Shown here one piece after another: positions 16,686 through 25,787 of a stretch of DNA of 64,000 nt. The stretch's first letter is position 1. Every line of letters begins with the position of its first letter. Below the pieces are notes generated by a model. That model saw only the letters and a list, made by a program, of their open reading frames with translations, ran no database searches and was not told the DNA's origin. Source of the stretch: JAXMCK01 sp046349395 (lineage in GTDB: Bacteria > Pseudomonadota > Alphaproteobacteria > Geminicoccales > Geminicoccaceae); contig JAXMCK010000011.1 of assembly GCA_046349395.1 (NCBI GenBank), positions 1 through 64,000 of the forward strand. Direction: 5' to 3'. The position numbers and the translations under genes were made by a program.

Positions 16686-16837
16686 GGCAGGCTCCCTGTT
16701 CGTTGGCTTTCCCCTACTTCCTATGCCGCGCGCGCGGTAGGCCCTCGGGGCGGCGACCGCTTGATTCCCCGCCGGGCCCGGCTAAGCAGCGCGCAGGACA
16801 GGTGGACGTACAGCGCCCGTAGCGCGAGCGGATCGAC

Positions 16838-17764
16838 GTGCCCGAGAACATCGCCGTCATCATTCCGTGCTTCAACGAAGCGGCCGCGATCGGCCGCGTG
16901 ATCGAGGATTTCAGGACCTCACTGCCCGGTGCCCGGATCTGGGTCTTCGACAACAACTCGACGGATGGCACGGCCGACGTGGCGAGGGCGGCGGGTGCCG
17001 TGGTCCGGCACGAGCCTTTCCAGGGCAAGGGCAATGTCGTGCGCCGGATGTTCGCCGACGTCGACGCCGACATCTACGTCATGGTCGACGGGGACGACAC
17101 CTACGACGCCGCCAGCGCGCCGAAACTCGTCGCGAGGCTCGTCGACCAGCAGCTCGATATGGTCACGGGTGCTCGGATCTTCCCCGGCAGCTACCGGCGG
17201 GGACATGTCTTTGGCAACCGCGTGCTGACCGGACTTGTGGCCACCCTGTTCCGCCGCGAGATCGGCGACATGCTCTCCGGTTACCGGGTGCTTTCCCGGC
17301 GCTTCGTGAAGTCGTTCCCGCTCATGGCGACCGGCTTCGACATCGAGCCCGAGCTGACGATCCATGCCCTCGAGCTGCGGATGAAGACGGCCGAGGTCGA
17401 GACACCCTACCGGGACCGGGGCGAGGGCTCGGTCAGCAAGCTGCGGACCTTCGGCGACGGCTTCAAGATACTCCGGGTGATCACCCATCTCCTCAAGGAG
17501 GAGCGCCCGGTGGAATTCTTCGGCACGATCTTCGTGGTCCTGGCTCTCCTGTCGATCGCCGAGATCGTGCCCGTCGTGCTGGAGTTCATGCGGACCGGCC
17601 AGGTGCCGCGCATCCCGACCGCCGTGCTGGCGACGGGGACCATGCTGCTGGCCTTCCTCTCGCTCGCCTGCGGCCTCATCCTGGACACGGTGACGCTCGG
17701 CCGCCGCGAGCTGAAGCGGCTCCATTATCTCGCCCAACCCGTACCCGGAGCGGACCGGCCATGA
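16838..17764 (+). CDS. Family 2 glycosyltransferase (DPM/DPG-synthase-like)
   Basis: 308 aa from a GTG start. The GT-A core is clear: IAVIIPCFNEAAAIGRVI, VFDNNSTDGTADVA, and the DGDD metal/nucleotide motif in VMVDGDDTYDAASA. Beyond residue ~220 there are two membrane helices (FFGTIFVVLALLSIAEIVPVVL and a second at ~265-285). The plan fits polyprenyl-phosphate sugar transferases that load a lipid carrier on the cytoplasmic face. Its stop overlaps the GtrA start as ATGA, and the GtrA partner supports a lipid-linked sugar role in glycan decoration. Confidence 0.9.
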   Translation: MPENIAVIIPCFNEAAAIGRVIEDFRTSLPGARIWVFDNNSTDGTADVARAAGAVVRHEPFQGKGNVVRRMFADVDADIYVMVDGDDTYDAASAPKLVARLVDQQLDMVTGARIFPGSYRRGHVFGNRVLTGLVATLFRREIGDMLSGYRVLSRRFVKSFPLMATGFDIEPELTIHALELRMKTAEVETPYRDRGEGSVSKLRTFGDGFKILRVITHLLKEERPVEFFGTIFVVLALLSIAEIVPVVLEFMRTGQVPRIPTAVLATGTMLLAFLSLACGLILDTVTLGRRELKRLHYLAQPVPGADRP

Positions 17765-18171
17765 GAGGTGGCGACATGCTGGCCCAGTTGCTGCGGTTCG
17801 CCATCGTCGGCACCGCGGGCTTCGGGCTCGACACGGCCCTGCTCTATCTCGGCATGTGGCTCTTGGGCCTCGGCCCCTACAGCGCCCGCCTGATCTCCTT
17901 CCTGGTCGCCGCCAGTGCCACCTGGGTGTGCAACCGCGTCTTCACCTTCGGCGACGCCGACCAGAGCGACCCCTGGCGGCAGTGGCGGCGCTACCTCGCC
18001 ACGAACGCCGTCGGCGGAGCCGTGAACTATGGCACCTATGCGGCGATCGTCGCCATGCTCGGCGGGCAGGGGATGGTCCCGCTCCTAGGCCTCGCCTGCG
18101 GCTCGATCGCCGGGCTCGTCTTCAACTTCACGCTCTCCCGCCACCTCGTCTTCACGCCTGCCGCGTCCTGA
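17761..18171 (+). CDS. GtrA family membrane protein
   Basis: 136 aa with four membrane helices. LLRFAIVGTAGFGLDTALLYL, then WVCNRVFTFGD near residue 60 and FNFTLSRHLVFTP at the end are the GtrA hallmarks. GtrA proteins are thought to flip polyprenyl-phosphate-linked sugars across the inner membrane. The gene starts on the ATG that overlaps the glycosyltransferase stop; a second ATG five codons later is possible. Coupling of GT2 and GtrA is the usual arrangement. Confidence 0.9.
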   Translation: MRGGDMLAQLLRFAIVGTAGFGLDTALLYLGMWLLGLGPYSARLISFLVAASATWVCNRVFTFGDADQSDPWRQWRRYLATNAVGGAVNYGTYAAIVAMLGGQGMVPLLGLACGSIAGLVFNFTLSRHLVFTPAAS

Positions 18172-18229
18172 GGGAGGTGGCGGGCGGCACCCGTCCCGCT
18201 AGAATGCCGGCCGAGCAGAGGGAGGCATC

Positions 18230-18667
18230 ATGCTCAAGAACATCGATCCGATCCTGAACGCGGATCTGCTCTACGCGCTGCGCGCGATGGGCCACGGCGA
18301 CGACATCTGCATCGCCGACACGAACTTTCCGGCGACCACCATGGCCACGAAGCGCCTTATCCGGGCCGACGGCATCACCGGGCCGCGGATGCTGCAGGCG
18401 ATCCTGTCCGTCATGCCGCTGGATGATTTCGTGCCCGACCCGGCCCTGCGGATCGAGGTCGTGGACGACCCCAACTCGGTGCCCGAGGTCTGCGCCGACT
18501 ATGCGAAGATCCTGGCCCGCCCCGACTATGGCGGCGTGGCGCTGGGCAAGATCGAGCGCTTCGAGTTCTACCGCCGTGCCAAAGAGGCGTTCGCCGTCGT
18601 CCAGACCGGCGAGACCCGCCTCTATGGCTGCCTGCTGCTGAAGATGGGCGTCATCCGGCCGAAATAG
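18230..18667 (+). CDS. RbsD/FucU family sugar mutarotase
   Basis: 145 aa, the FucU length. The LLYALRAMGHGDDICIADTNFP segment carries the conserved His and Asp of the family, and the C-terminal ETRLYGCLLLKMGVI is typical of FucU rather than RbsD. It would convert between alpha and beta anomers of fucose, ribose or a related sugar in the cytoplasm. A good ribosome binding site, AGGGAGG, lies before the ATG. It stands alone, convergent with the efflux operon and 3 bp from the end of its last gene. Confidence 0.88.
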   Translation: MLKNIDPILNADLLYALRAMGHGDDICIADTNFPATTMATKRLIRADGITGPRMLQAILSVMPLDDFVPDPALRIEVVDDPNSVPEVCADYAKILARPDYGGVALGKIERFEFYRRAKEAFAVVQTGETRLYGCLLLKMGVIRPK

Positions 18668-18670
18668 GGC

Positions 18671-19807
18671 CTACTGCAGCGGCACCGGTGCCGGGGGGAC
18701 ACCGCCGGCACCGGTGCCCTTGCCGAGGATCAGCACCGAGGCGGTCGTCCCCACCCGAAGGGCGATGTCGCTCGGCAACGAGGTCAGGTGCACGCGCACC
18801 GGCACGCGCTGGGCGAGCCTGATCCACTCGAAGGTGGCGGCGACGACGGGCAACAGCTCGAACCCGGTGCTGCCATTGTCCCGCGCGATGCCCCAGCCCA
18901 GGCTCTCGACGACGCCTTCGAGCGGCCGGTCGGGATAGCTCATCAGCGTCACCACGGCACGGTTCCCGGGCTCGATCCCGGACACCAGGGTCTCGCGGAA
19001 GAAGCCGTGGATCCAGTAGCTGCCGGCATCCACCAGGGCCAGGATGGGCTGGTTCGCCACCGCCTGGCTGCCGACCCGAAGCTGCAGGTTGGCGATGTAG
19101 CCGTCGGTCGGTGCCAGCACCTTGGTGAATTCGAGGTTCAGCCGTGCGGTGTCGACCCGCGCCTGGGCGGCACGGATCTGCGGGTTCTCGCTGCCCGGGG
19201 CACCCAGCGTCGCCAGCGCCTTCTGCAGTTCCGCGTCGGCACGTGACTTCGACGCCTGGGTCTCGGTCAGCTGCGCCTGGATGCGGAGCAGGCCCGCCTG
19301 GGCCACGTCGAGATTGCGCTTGTCGTCGTCCAGCCGCTGCCGCGACACGCCGCCCTGGCCGATCAGCCCGGCGGAGCGGTCGTAGGTCGACTTGGCGTCC
19401 TGCACCGTCGCCTGCTGTGCCTGGATCTGTGTCTGCACCTGCGCGATCTGCGCCTCGAACTGCGCGATGACGGCCCGGGAGGCCGTCACCTCCTGCTCCA
19501 GGGCGGCGATGGTGTCCCTGGCGTTCTGCAGGTCGGCCTCGGCACCGGCCAGATCGGCGGCGAAGGTGCGGGGATCGATCGCGAACAGCAGGTCGCCCTT
19601 CCTCACCGTCTGGTTGGGGACGATGGGCAGGTCGACGATGGGCCCCGACACGCGCGGCGTGATCTGGATGACGTTGGCCTGCACCTGCCCGTCGCGCGTC
19701 CAGGGGTTGGTCAGGTAGGCCCAGTACTTCCAGCCCGCAGCCCCGATGGCCGCCGCCACGAGGAGGAGGGTGACGAGGATCCGCAGCGGGAGTGGCGGCA
19801 GCTTCAC
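18671..19807 (-). CDS. HlyD family membrane-fusion (periplasmic adaptor) protein
   Basis: 378 aa from a GTG start that overlaps the DUF1656 stop (GTGA). One N-terminal membrane helix (LRILVTLLLVAAAIGAAGWK) is followed by the biotinyl-lipoyl half-motif (NVIQITPRVSGPIVDLPI), a long alpha-helical hairpin with many Gln/Ala repeats (~95-215), and the second lipoyl half (FTKVLAPTDGYIANL). This is the EmrA/AaeA-type adaptor, which would connect the FUSC pump to an outer-membrane channel. No outer-membrane factor gene is in the window. It is the last gene of the operon. Confidence 0.9.
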   Translation of the reverse strand: MKLPPLPLRILVTLLLVAAAIGAAGWKYWAYLTNPWTRDGQVQANVIQITPRVSGPIVDLPIVPNQTVRKGDLLFAIDPRTFAADLAGAEADLQNARDTIAALEQEVTASRAVIAQFEAQIAQVQTQIQAQQATVQDAKSTYDRSAGLIGQGGVSRQRLDDDKRNLDVAQAGLLRIQAQLTETQASKSRADAELQKALATLGAPGSENPQIRAAQARVDTARLNLEFTKVLAPTDGYIANLQLRVGSQAVANQPILALVDAGSYWIHGFFRETLVSGIEPGNRAVVTLMSYPDRPLEGVVESLGWGIARDNGSTGFELLPVVAATFEWIRLAQRVPVRVHLTSLPSDIALRVGTTASVLILGKGTGAGGVPPAPVPLQ

Positions 19808-20013
19808 GTCGGGACGACCCAGGTGCCGATGGCGACGGTCCAGAGCACCGCCAGTGCCAGAAAAGCGAGCTGCGGCAGCCAGATGAAGCGGGAGAGGCGC
19901 AGCCGGTTCAGCACCATCGCCGTGAGGGCGGCGGCGCCCACCCCCAGGACCGCGGCCACCAGCAACGGGTCGAGATAGATGCCGCCGACCGAAAACTCAC
20001 TCGGAATGCGCAT
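19804..20013 (-). CDS. DUF1656 small membrane protein (AaeX-like)
   Basis: 69 aa with two membrane helices separated by a short basic loop (NRLRLSRFIW). The N-terminal EFSVGGIYLDPLLVAAVLG is the DUF1656 signature. This family regularly sits between a FUSC pump and its HlyD adaptor, as AaeX does in E. coli, and here it holds exactly that place. It starts 12 bp after the pump gene and overlaps the adaptor start by 4 bp. Confidence 0.88.
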   Translation of the reverse strand: MRIPSEFSVGGIYLDPLLVAAVLGVGAAALTAMVLNRLRLSRFIWLPQLAFLALAVLWTVAIGTWVVPT

Positions 20014-20025
20014 GCCGCTCCCGCC

Positions 20026-22170
20026 TCAGAACCGGGCTTCCCTCCAGTGCGTGAAGTCGAAGGCCGCGGCAAGCCGGGCATGCGCCGCCAGCGAGACGTA
20101 GAGCCCGTGCAAGGCCCCGATCCGGCGGTAGAGTGCCTCGTACGCCTCTTCATCCACCACGTTGTCGGCAAACGTGGCGAGGCCCTGCTCCAGCCGTTCC
20201 CCGATTGCGGCCGGTGCCGTGTCGAGGTGGGTCACCAGGGCCGAGTCCGGTGCCACCTCGGGGTCCTTCGACCAGTCCGCCAGCACGGCACTCGCCTCGG
20301 TCTGCCACTTGGCGAGGTCGGCGCCGAACTCCTGCAGCAAGGGTGCCGCCAGCGTTTCCGATCGGGCGTCGGCCAGTTCGTTGAGTCGGAAGCGCAGGAT
20401 CGCCAGGCTGTCGACGAAGTCGCGGCAGAGCGACGGACCGTTGCGCGGCACCGCGCGGAAGTCGATCGCCGGGATCCAGATCCGGATGCGCGCGAGAATC
20501 CGGCGAAGTGCCCCGACCCGCAGCATCGCGGCGTCCTCGGCCGCGGCGACCCGAGCCGCGGTCTTGAAGAAGAGGCCGATGCTGTAGAGGACGATCTGCT
20601 CCGGCCGGGCCAGCAGGCGGAAATAGAAGCCGGCGACGATGCAGCAGATCGCGAGGAGCAGCATCGTCGCCGTGCCGAGCGAGCCCGCGAAATCGTAGGT
20701 CTGCTCGTTCTCGATCCCGAGCAGGATGACGAAGGCGATGAGCCCGGCCGTGCGAAGCGAGGCCGAGGCCGCGTCCGCGAAGAGGAAGCAGATAACGAAG
20801 GTGCCGGCGAACAGCAGTGCCGCCAGTTCCGTGAAGCCGACGAGTTGCGGCAGCACGAGGGCGTTGATCGAGAGCGCGAAGAGGGACCCCAGCGCGTAGG
20901 GCAGCAGCAGGCGCTCCGGCGGGTTCTGGGGCGTGCGCAGCGCCCCCATCCCGAGCGATGGGGCGAACGTCACGATGCCCGAATAGCTCGGCGGCAGCAC
21001 GAAGATGTAGGCGAAATAGGCGATCCACAGTGTCCGGACGACGCACATCGTCCGGATCACCCGGCCGCCGTCGAGCCCCAGCCGCCAGATCCTCGCGGGT
21101 TCGGGCGGCGGCCGCCACGAGGTGGCGAGGCGGGCGTCGGTCGCCCGAGCCGCCCCCACCATCCTGGAGGTCGTGGCGTCGATCTGCTCCATCAGGTGCC
21201 GCACGACGGAGAGAGCCGCCCGGTCGGCCGGGACGAGCGTTTCCGACAGATGCGCAGGCACGGTTGTGTCGACGACGGCGAGCGGCGGCGGGTCGACGAC
21301 CTCGCCGGCCAGTACGCGATCGACAATGGTCAGCCGGCTCTCCACCGCTTGCGCGAAGTCGTCCAGCTGCGGCAGTGCCGCCGTCAGATCGAGCTGCCGT
21401 GCCTCGCGCAGGGCCGCCCGCCAGCGCTCCAGGAGGCCGCCCAGCATGTCCATCTCGGCGCGCACCCCGGCCCAGGCGTGCCGGCGGCGCCAGACGTCGT
21501 AAGTGTCGGCACGCGCCGCCTCGATCAGGCCGTCGACGCGGTTGAAGAAGTCGAGCTCCTCCAGCCGCTGCGGCCTCAGGTCCGTGTCGACGTCGGGCCG
21601 CCCGGTCAGCCGCAGATAGCCCCGGAAGAGCTGGCCCTGCACCGCGACCAGCCGGCGGCAGGCCTCGCGCAGGGCAGGGCCGCTGTGGCGCGGCCAGAAG
21701 ACGAGGATCAGCGAGTAGACGAGGACACCCGTCACCGTCTCCTCGGCCCGCGCCACGGCGAAGGCGAAGGCGGCCGTCGGCTCGAGCGGGGTGGGGCCGG
21801 AGACGGCGACGAGGATCGCGGTGAAACCCGTCACCTGCCAGAAGTACGGGTACCGCTCGCTCGTCATGTTGTAGGCGCAGACGAAGATGTGCACGCTGAG
21901 TGCCGCCAGCACGAGCCAGCGATCGTCGGCCACGGTGCCGAGGATCAGAAGGCCGATGCCGCAACCTGCGAGCGTGCCGAGCACGCGCGTCAGGCCCCGG
22001 TTCAGGGCGGCCCCCGCCATCGGCACGGCCAGCACCGCCACCGCGAAGCCGGCCCATTGCGGCCGGTCCCAGTCCATCCACATGGCGATGCCGTAGGCCA
22101 GCACCATGGCGAGGCCGACCTTGGTCGCGTCGGCCGCGCGCGCCCGGAGTGCAGGCCAGTCCGCGGTCAC
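20026..22170 (-). CDS. FUSC family aromatic-acid-type efflux pump (AaeB-like)
   Basis: 714 aa from GTG 22170, which overlaps the previous stop as GTGA; the much longer open frame upstream is only the shadow of that gene. Two membrane-helix bundles flank a large cytoplasmic domain, the FUSC plan: the first at ~20-160 with WDRPQWAGFAVAVLAVPMAG, the second at ~370-520 with IAYFAYIFVLPPSYSG and the conserved run of helices after it. Relatives such as AaeB export p-hydroxybenzoate and other weak acids, probably driven by proton motive force. The adaptor and DUF1656 genes follow immediately. Confidence 0.9.
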   Translation of the reverse strand: MTADWPALRARAADATKVGLAMVLAYGIAMWMDWDRPQWAGFAVAVLAVPMAGAALNRGLTRVLGTLAGCGIGLLILGTVADDRWLVLAALSVHIFVCAYNMTSERYPYFWQVTGFTAILVAVSGPTPLEPTAAFAFAVARAEETVTGVLVYSLILVFWPRHSGPALREACRRLVAVQGQLFRGYLRLTGRPDVDTDLRPQRLEELDFFNRVDGLIEAARADTYDVWRRRHAWAGVRAEMDMLGGLLERWRAALREARQLDLTAALPQLDDFAQAVESRLTIVDRVLAGEVVDPPPLAVVDTTVPAHLSETLVPADRAALSVVRHLMEQIDATTSRMVGAARATDARLATSWRPPPEPARIWRLGLDGGRVIRTMCVVRTLWIAYFAYIFVLPPSYSGIVTFAPSLGMGALRTPQNPPERLLLPYALGSLFALSINALVLPQLVGFTELAALLFAGTFVICFLFADAASASLRTAGLIAFVILLGIENEQTYDFAGSLGTATMLLLAICCIVAGFYFRLLARPEQIVLYSIGLFFKTAARVAAAEDAAMLRVGALRRILARIRIWIPAIDFRAVPRNGPSLCRDFVDSLAILRFRLNELADARSETLAAPLLQEFGADLAKWQTEASAVLADWSKDPEVAPDSALVTHLDTAPAAIGERLEQGLATFADNVVDEEAYEALYRRIGALHGLYVSLAAHARLAAAFDFTHWREARF

Positions 22171-23420
22171 TGCATCCAGGAAGGTCGCGTCTGCACCGGC
22201 ACGTGCACGCCGCGGCCGAACGGGTCGACCGTGTAGGTCCCGATATGGCCACCCAGACCCAGATCGTCCTGGGCCGTGTAGAAGAGGAACATGAGCAGGG
22301 CCAGGAGGACGAGGCCCAGGAGCACCGCGAAGAAGATCTTCCAGAAGCTCCAGGGCCGCTCGCCGTGCACCTCGCCGGTCCGGCCGTTCACGACGAAGCG
22401 GTAGGACTTGCCGACGAATTGGAAGGCCGCGACCCAGACCGGCAGCAGGACGTGCTTGTAGGTCGTGTCCCGGTGCTCGATCTCCATCCGCTCGATCATC
22501 TGCTGGTCGCCGCCGATGTCGTGGCGGATGTCCATCGTGATGACGTCGCGCATGACGAGCTGGGCGCGCTCGAAGCCCGCATCGACCGGCAGCTGGTAGA
22601 GCTGGCCCTCGAAGCCCGACAGGTAGTCGGGCGTGTACGGGCGCATGCCGTCCAGATCCCAGGGCTCCAGCTCCTCGACCAGATGCGGCGGCAGCTGCTC
22701 GCCGGCGAGGATCAGGACGTCGTCGAAGCGCCTCGCCACCTCGCCGCGGACCCCCGTCCAGCGGATCTTCGGCACCTGCACGGCCTGCCGGACCTGCCGC
22801 CCGTCGACGACCGTGTCGATGTATTCGGTGACGTAGTAGACGTCGCCGCGCTGGCCCGTGTAGCGCGTCCGGCTGGCGCTGTCGTAGGTCCAGTAGGGCA
22901 CGTAGGCGCCGTGCAGGCGACCGGGCCCGCGCGCCTGCTGCGAGATGCCGGACGGCGCGAACCAGAGGCGCTTCAGCCACTCGCCGACGAGCCGGCGCGC
23001 CTCCTGGTCACCGACCAGGAACGGCAGCAGCCCGATCGGTGGGATCTTCCGGAAGGCACCGGGCTCGGTGACGATCGGCTTGCCGCAGAAGGGGCAGGGG
23101 CCGGCGAAGGTGCCGACGGGCAGGTCGACGTCCGCCCCGCAGGAGCCGCACTTGGTCTTGACGGGTGCGGACGGCGGCGCCTCGCCCGAGGCCTCCTTCA
23201 GCGCCGGTCCGAGCGCCTTCTCGACGACCTCGACCGTGCGCTCGCGGATCGTGTTCTGATGCCCGCAATAGGAGCATTTGAGCTGGGTGGTACCCGGCTC
23301 GTAGGTGAGAATCGCACCGCACTGCTCGCACGAGAACTGGCGGGTCTCCGCGGAGGAGACCTTCCAGTTACCCGTTGCGCGCGCGTCCTCTTCGGTGCGG
23401 AAGCCCCAGGGGCCCGCCAT
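22167..23420 (-). CDS. Zinc-ribbon membrane protein (TFIIB-type zinc ribbon)
   Basis: About 417 aa from the ATG at 23420; a GTG 15 bp upstream would overlap the SPFH gene. Two zinc ribbons are visible: CEQCGAIL with CSYCGHQN (~residues 31-54) and CGSCGADV with CPFCGKPI (~92-116). A long middle domain begins PYWTYDSASRTRYTGQRGD, and one membrane helix (FFAVLLGLVLLALLMFLFY) lies near the C-terminus. The architecture recalls B. subtilis YdjG, encoded beside the SPFH protein YdjI in a PspA operon. Its role is unknown; here it sits between SPFH and the FUSC pump. Confidence 0.75.
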   Translation of the reverse strand: MAGPWGFRTEEDARATGNWKVSSAETRQFSCEQCGAILTYEPGTTQLKCSYCGHQNTIRERTVEVVEKALGPALKEASGEAPPSAPVKTKCGSCGADVDLPVGTFAGPCPFCGKPIVTEPGAFRKIPPIGLLPFLVGDQEARRLVGEWLKRLWFAPSGISQQARGPGRLHGAYVPYWTYDSASRTRYTGQRGDVYYVTEYIDTVVDGRQVRQAVQVPKIRWTGVRGEVARRFDDVLILAGEQLPPHLVEELEPWDLDGMRPYTPDYLSGFEGQLYQLPVDAGFERAQLVMRDVITMDIRHDIGGDQQMIERMEIEHRDTTYKHVLLPVWVAAFQFVGKSYRFVVNGRTGEVHGERPWSFWKIFFAVLLGLVLLALLMFLFYTAQDDLGLGGHIGTYTVDPFGRGVHVPVQTRPSWMQ

Positions 23421-23424
23421 GATC

Positions 23425-24522
23425 TCAGGCGGCACCCGGCAGCGGCGGTGGCACCGAGCCGAAGAGCGGGGCGAGGTCGGCGACCTCGCCGGCTCCCGTC
23501 CAGCCGCTCATGCCCTCGCTCCAGACGAGCGTGGCGCGGGTCAGCTCGCCGGTCGCCACCTTCTGCCGGAGCTGGCTCGTCGTGAACGGGCCCGTCGCCT
23601 GGGTGCCGACCGCGACGTGGAACGACTTCTCGGACGGAACCGGTGGCGGTGCCGGCGGTGCGGCAGGTGCCGCGGCCCAGGGCCCGGCGTTCACCTGCTG
23701 CCCGAGGCCGACGCCGATCATGGTGCCGAGACCGGCACCCGCCGCACCCGGATTGGCGGCGGCCGTCCGCATCGCCTCGGCGGCCTGGAACTGGGCGTAC
23801 TTGTTGAGATCACCCACCATGCCCATCGAGGTCCGCCGGTCGAGTGCCTGCTCCACCTCGGGCGGCAGCGAAACGTTCTCGACCAGCAGCGTCGTCAGCT
23901 CCAGGCCGTAGTTCGCGAACTCGGGTGCGATGCGTCCCTGCACGAACTGGCCGAGCTTCTCGTAGCTGGCGGCGAGGTCGAGGATCGGGATGCCCGAGCT
24001 CGCCACGATGGTCGAGAAGCGGGCGATGATGAGGTTGCGCAGCTGCTCGCTGATTTCGTCCACGGTGAAGTGGCCGTCGGTGCCGACCACCTCCTTGAGG
24101 AACACCGCCGGATCCTTGATCCGGATCGCATAGGTGCCGAAGGCGCGCAGGCGGATCGGCCCGAACTCGGGATCGCGGCAGATGATCGGATTGCGCGTGC
24201 CCCATTTCAGGTCGGTGAAGATCCGGGCCGAGCAGAAATAGACCTCGGCCTTGAACGGGCTCTCGAAGCCGTGCGGCCAGGACTGCAGGGTCGAGAGGAT
24301 CGGCAGGTTCTGGGTGAACAGCTCGTACATGCCGGGCCCGAAGACGTCGGCGATCTCGCCCTCGTTGACGAAGACCGCCATCTGCCCTTCGCGCACGGTG
24401 AGCTTCGCACCGTACTTGATCTCGTTGCCCTGGCGCTCGAAGCGCCAGACCATCGTGTCCGGGGTGTCGTCGAGCCACGTGATGACGTCGACGAACTGGC
24501 CCATCAGCCTGCCGAATACCAT
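23425..24522 (-). CDS. SPFH-domain protein with C-terminal GYF_2 domain (YdjI-like)
   Basis: 365 aa. Residues ~30-245 form the SPFH domain (VREGQMAVFVNEGEIADVF, FGTYAIRIKDPAVFLKEVVG, LIIARFSTIVASSGIPILDLA), followed by an Ala/Gly/Pro-rich linker and a GYF_2 domain (~305-355: FHVAVGTQATGPFTTSQLRQ, LVWSEGMSGWTGAGEV). It lacks an N-terminal membrane helix, as in the YdjI or virion-core-like SPFH subfamily, which is recruited to membranes by partners. The start lies 25 bp after telA. I infer a membrane-stress scaffold role from the operon context. Confidence 0.85.
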   Translation of the reverse strand: MVFGRLMGQFVDVITWLDDTPDTMVWRFERQGNEIKYGAKLTVREGQMAVFVNEGEIADVFGPGMYELFTQNLPILSTLQSWPHGFESPFKAEVYFCSARIFTDLKWGTRNPIICRDPEFGPIRLRAFGTYAIRIKDPAVFLKEVVGTDGHFTVDEISEQLRNLIIARFSTIVASSGIPILDLAASYEKLGQFVQGRIAPEFANYGLELTTLLVENVSLPPEVEQALDRRTSMGMVGDLNKYAQFQAAEAMRTAAANPGAAGAGLGTMIGVGLGQQVNAGPWAAAPAAPPAPPPVPSEKSFHVAVGTQATGPFTTSQLRQKVATGELTRATLVWSEGMSGWTGAGEVADLAPLFGSVPPPLPGAA

Positions 24523-24547
24523 GCCTTCTCTCCTCGGCCCGCGGCGC

Positions 24548-25747
24548 TCAGACGCCTGGGGCGCGCGGCTGCTGCTGCACGGGCCGGGCGGAAGCCGAGG
24601 CCAGGATCTTCCGCAGCTCCGCCTCGCACGCCAACAGCTCGCTCTCGGCGGCCTTGCGCTGGCGCTTGCCCTCGTCGGCGATCTGCAGACTCTCGTTGAT
24701 CGTCTGGATCAGCTTGGCGTTGGCGGTCTTGACCGTCTCGATGTCGAACACGCCGCGCTCGACCTGCTTCCTGACTTCGGCATTGGCCTTCTGCAGGTTG
24801 GTGGCGTTGGCCTCGAGCAGTTCGTTCGTGAGATCGTTGGCGGCCTTCACCGACTCCGACGCCTCGCTCATGCGGTGGATCGTGATCGCCTGCGCCAGCT
24901 GCTGGCGCCACAGCGGCACGGTGTTGGCGATGGTCGAGTTGATCTTGGTCACCAGCGCCTTGTCGTTCTCCTGGATCAGCCGCACGGCGGGCAGGGCCTG
25001 CATCGTCACCTGCCGGGTCAGCAGCAGGTCGTGCACCCGGCGCTCCAGGTCGTCACGGCGGGAGCGGAGATCGCGCAGCTTCTGCGCGTCGATCACGTTC
25101 TCCCCACCCTCGAGCTTCGCCGCGAGGTTCGGGATGACCTTCTCGTCCAGCTCCTTCAGCTTCGCCCGGCCTGCCGCGATGTAGACCTCCAGCGTGCGGA
25201 AGTAGTCGAGATTGGCATCGTACAGCTTGTCCAGCTTGACGATGTCGGTCAGCATCTTCGTCTTGTGCTGCTCCAGCTCGCCGGTGATGTTGTCGATCTG
25301 GGCGCGTACGTCCTTGTACTTGTCGATGTACTTCTCGACCTCGCTCTTGATGCCGAACAGGCGGGCGAAGAAGCCGGGGCGCTCGCCGGGATCGACGTCG
25401 GTGACGTCGATCTCGCGCAGCTTCGCCACCATGCTGTTCAGCGCGTTGCCCGCCGGGCCCATCTCCTGCGTGCGGACGTTCTCGAGCATCGTGTCCGAGA
25501 TCGTCGTCAGCTGCTGCTGCGCCTTCGAGCCGAAGAAGATGATCGAGTTGCTGTCGGCGATGTCGAGTTCCGCCAGCGCCTGATCGATCTGCTGCGAGAC
25601 GGGACCTTCCAGCTTGATCTGGAGATCCTGGACGATCTCCTGCCCCAGCGTCTTCACCGCGACTTCGAGTTCGCCGGCGGAGGTCGCCACGGAGGCCGGC
25701 ACGCTGGTGCTCGTGGGCACGGGGGGCGGAGTGGTCGTCATCGTCAA
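24548..25747 (-). CDS. TelA-like toxic anion resistance protein
   Basis: 399 aa, almost entirely helical, with long coiled-coil stretches. SNSIIFFGSKAQQQLTTISDTMLENVRT, GPAGNALNSMVAKLREID, and TRQVTMQALPAVRLIQENDKALV are TelA family blocks. TelA proteins are linked to resistance against tellurite, bacteriocins and cell-envelope stress; the mechanism is unsettled. TelA commonly sits with XpaC, as here, with 40 bp between the two genes. The first ~25 residues are a Thr/Pro/Ser-rich tail. Confidence 0.9.
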   Translation of the reverse strand: MTMTTTPPPVPTSTSVPASVATSAGELEVAVKTLGQEIVQDLQIKLEGPVSQQIDQALAELDIADSNSIIFFGSKAQQQLTTISDTMLENVRTQEMGPAGNALNSMVAKLREIDVTDVDPGERPGFFARLFGIKSEVEKYIDKYKDVRAQIDNITGELEQHKTKMLTDIVKLDKLYDANLDYFRTLEVYIAAGRAKLKELDEKVIPNLAAKLEGGENVIDAQKLRDLRSRRDDLERRVHDLLLTRQVTMQALPAVRLIQENDKALVTKINSTIANTVPLWRQQLAQAITIHRMSEASESVKAANDLTNELLEANATNLQKANAEVRKQVERGVFDIETVKTANAKLIQTINESLQIADEGKRQRKAAESELLACEAELRKILASASARPVQQQPRAPGV

Positions 25748-25787
25748 ATCTCCCTTCTTCGGCCCGGTCCGACGACGGCCGGCTCTG

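Noticed and set aside
19792..22236. 814-codon plus-strand frame opposite the FUSC/DUF1656 genes
   Set aside because: Arg/Asp/Gly/Gln-rich translation without hydrophobic pattern or family resemblance; typical antisense shadow in high-GC DNA.
22171..22980. N-terminal extension of the FUSC pump frame
   Set aside because: It overlaps the zinc-ribbon gene in another frame and reads as low-complexity Arg/Ala sequence; the GTGA overlap at 22167-22170 gives a better start.
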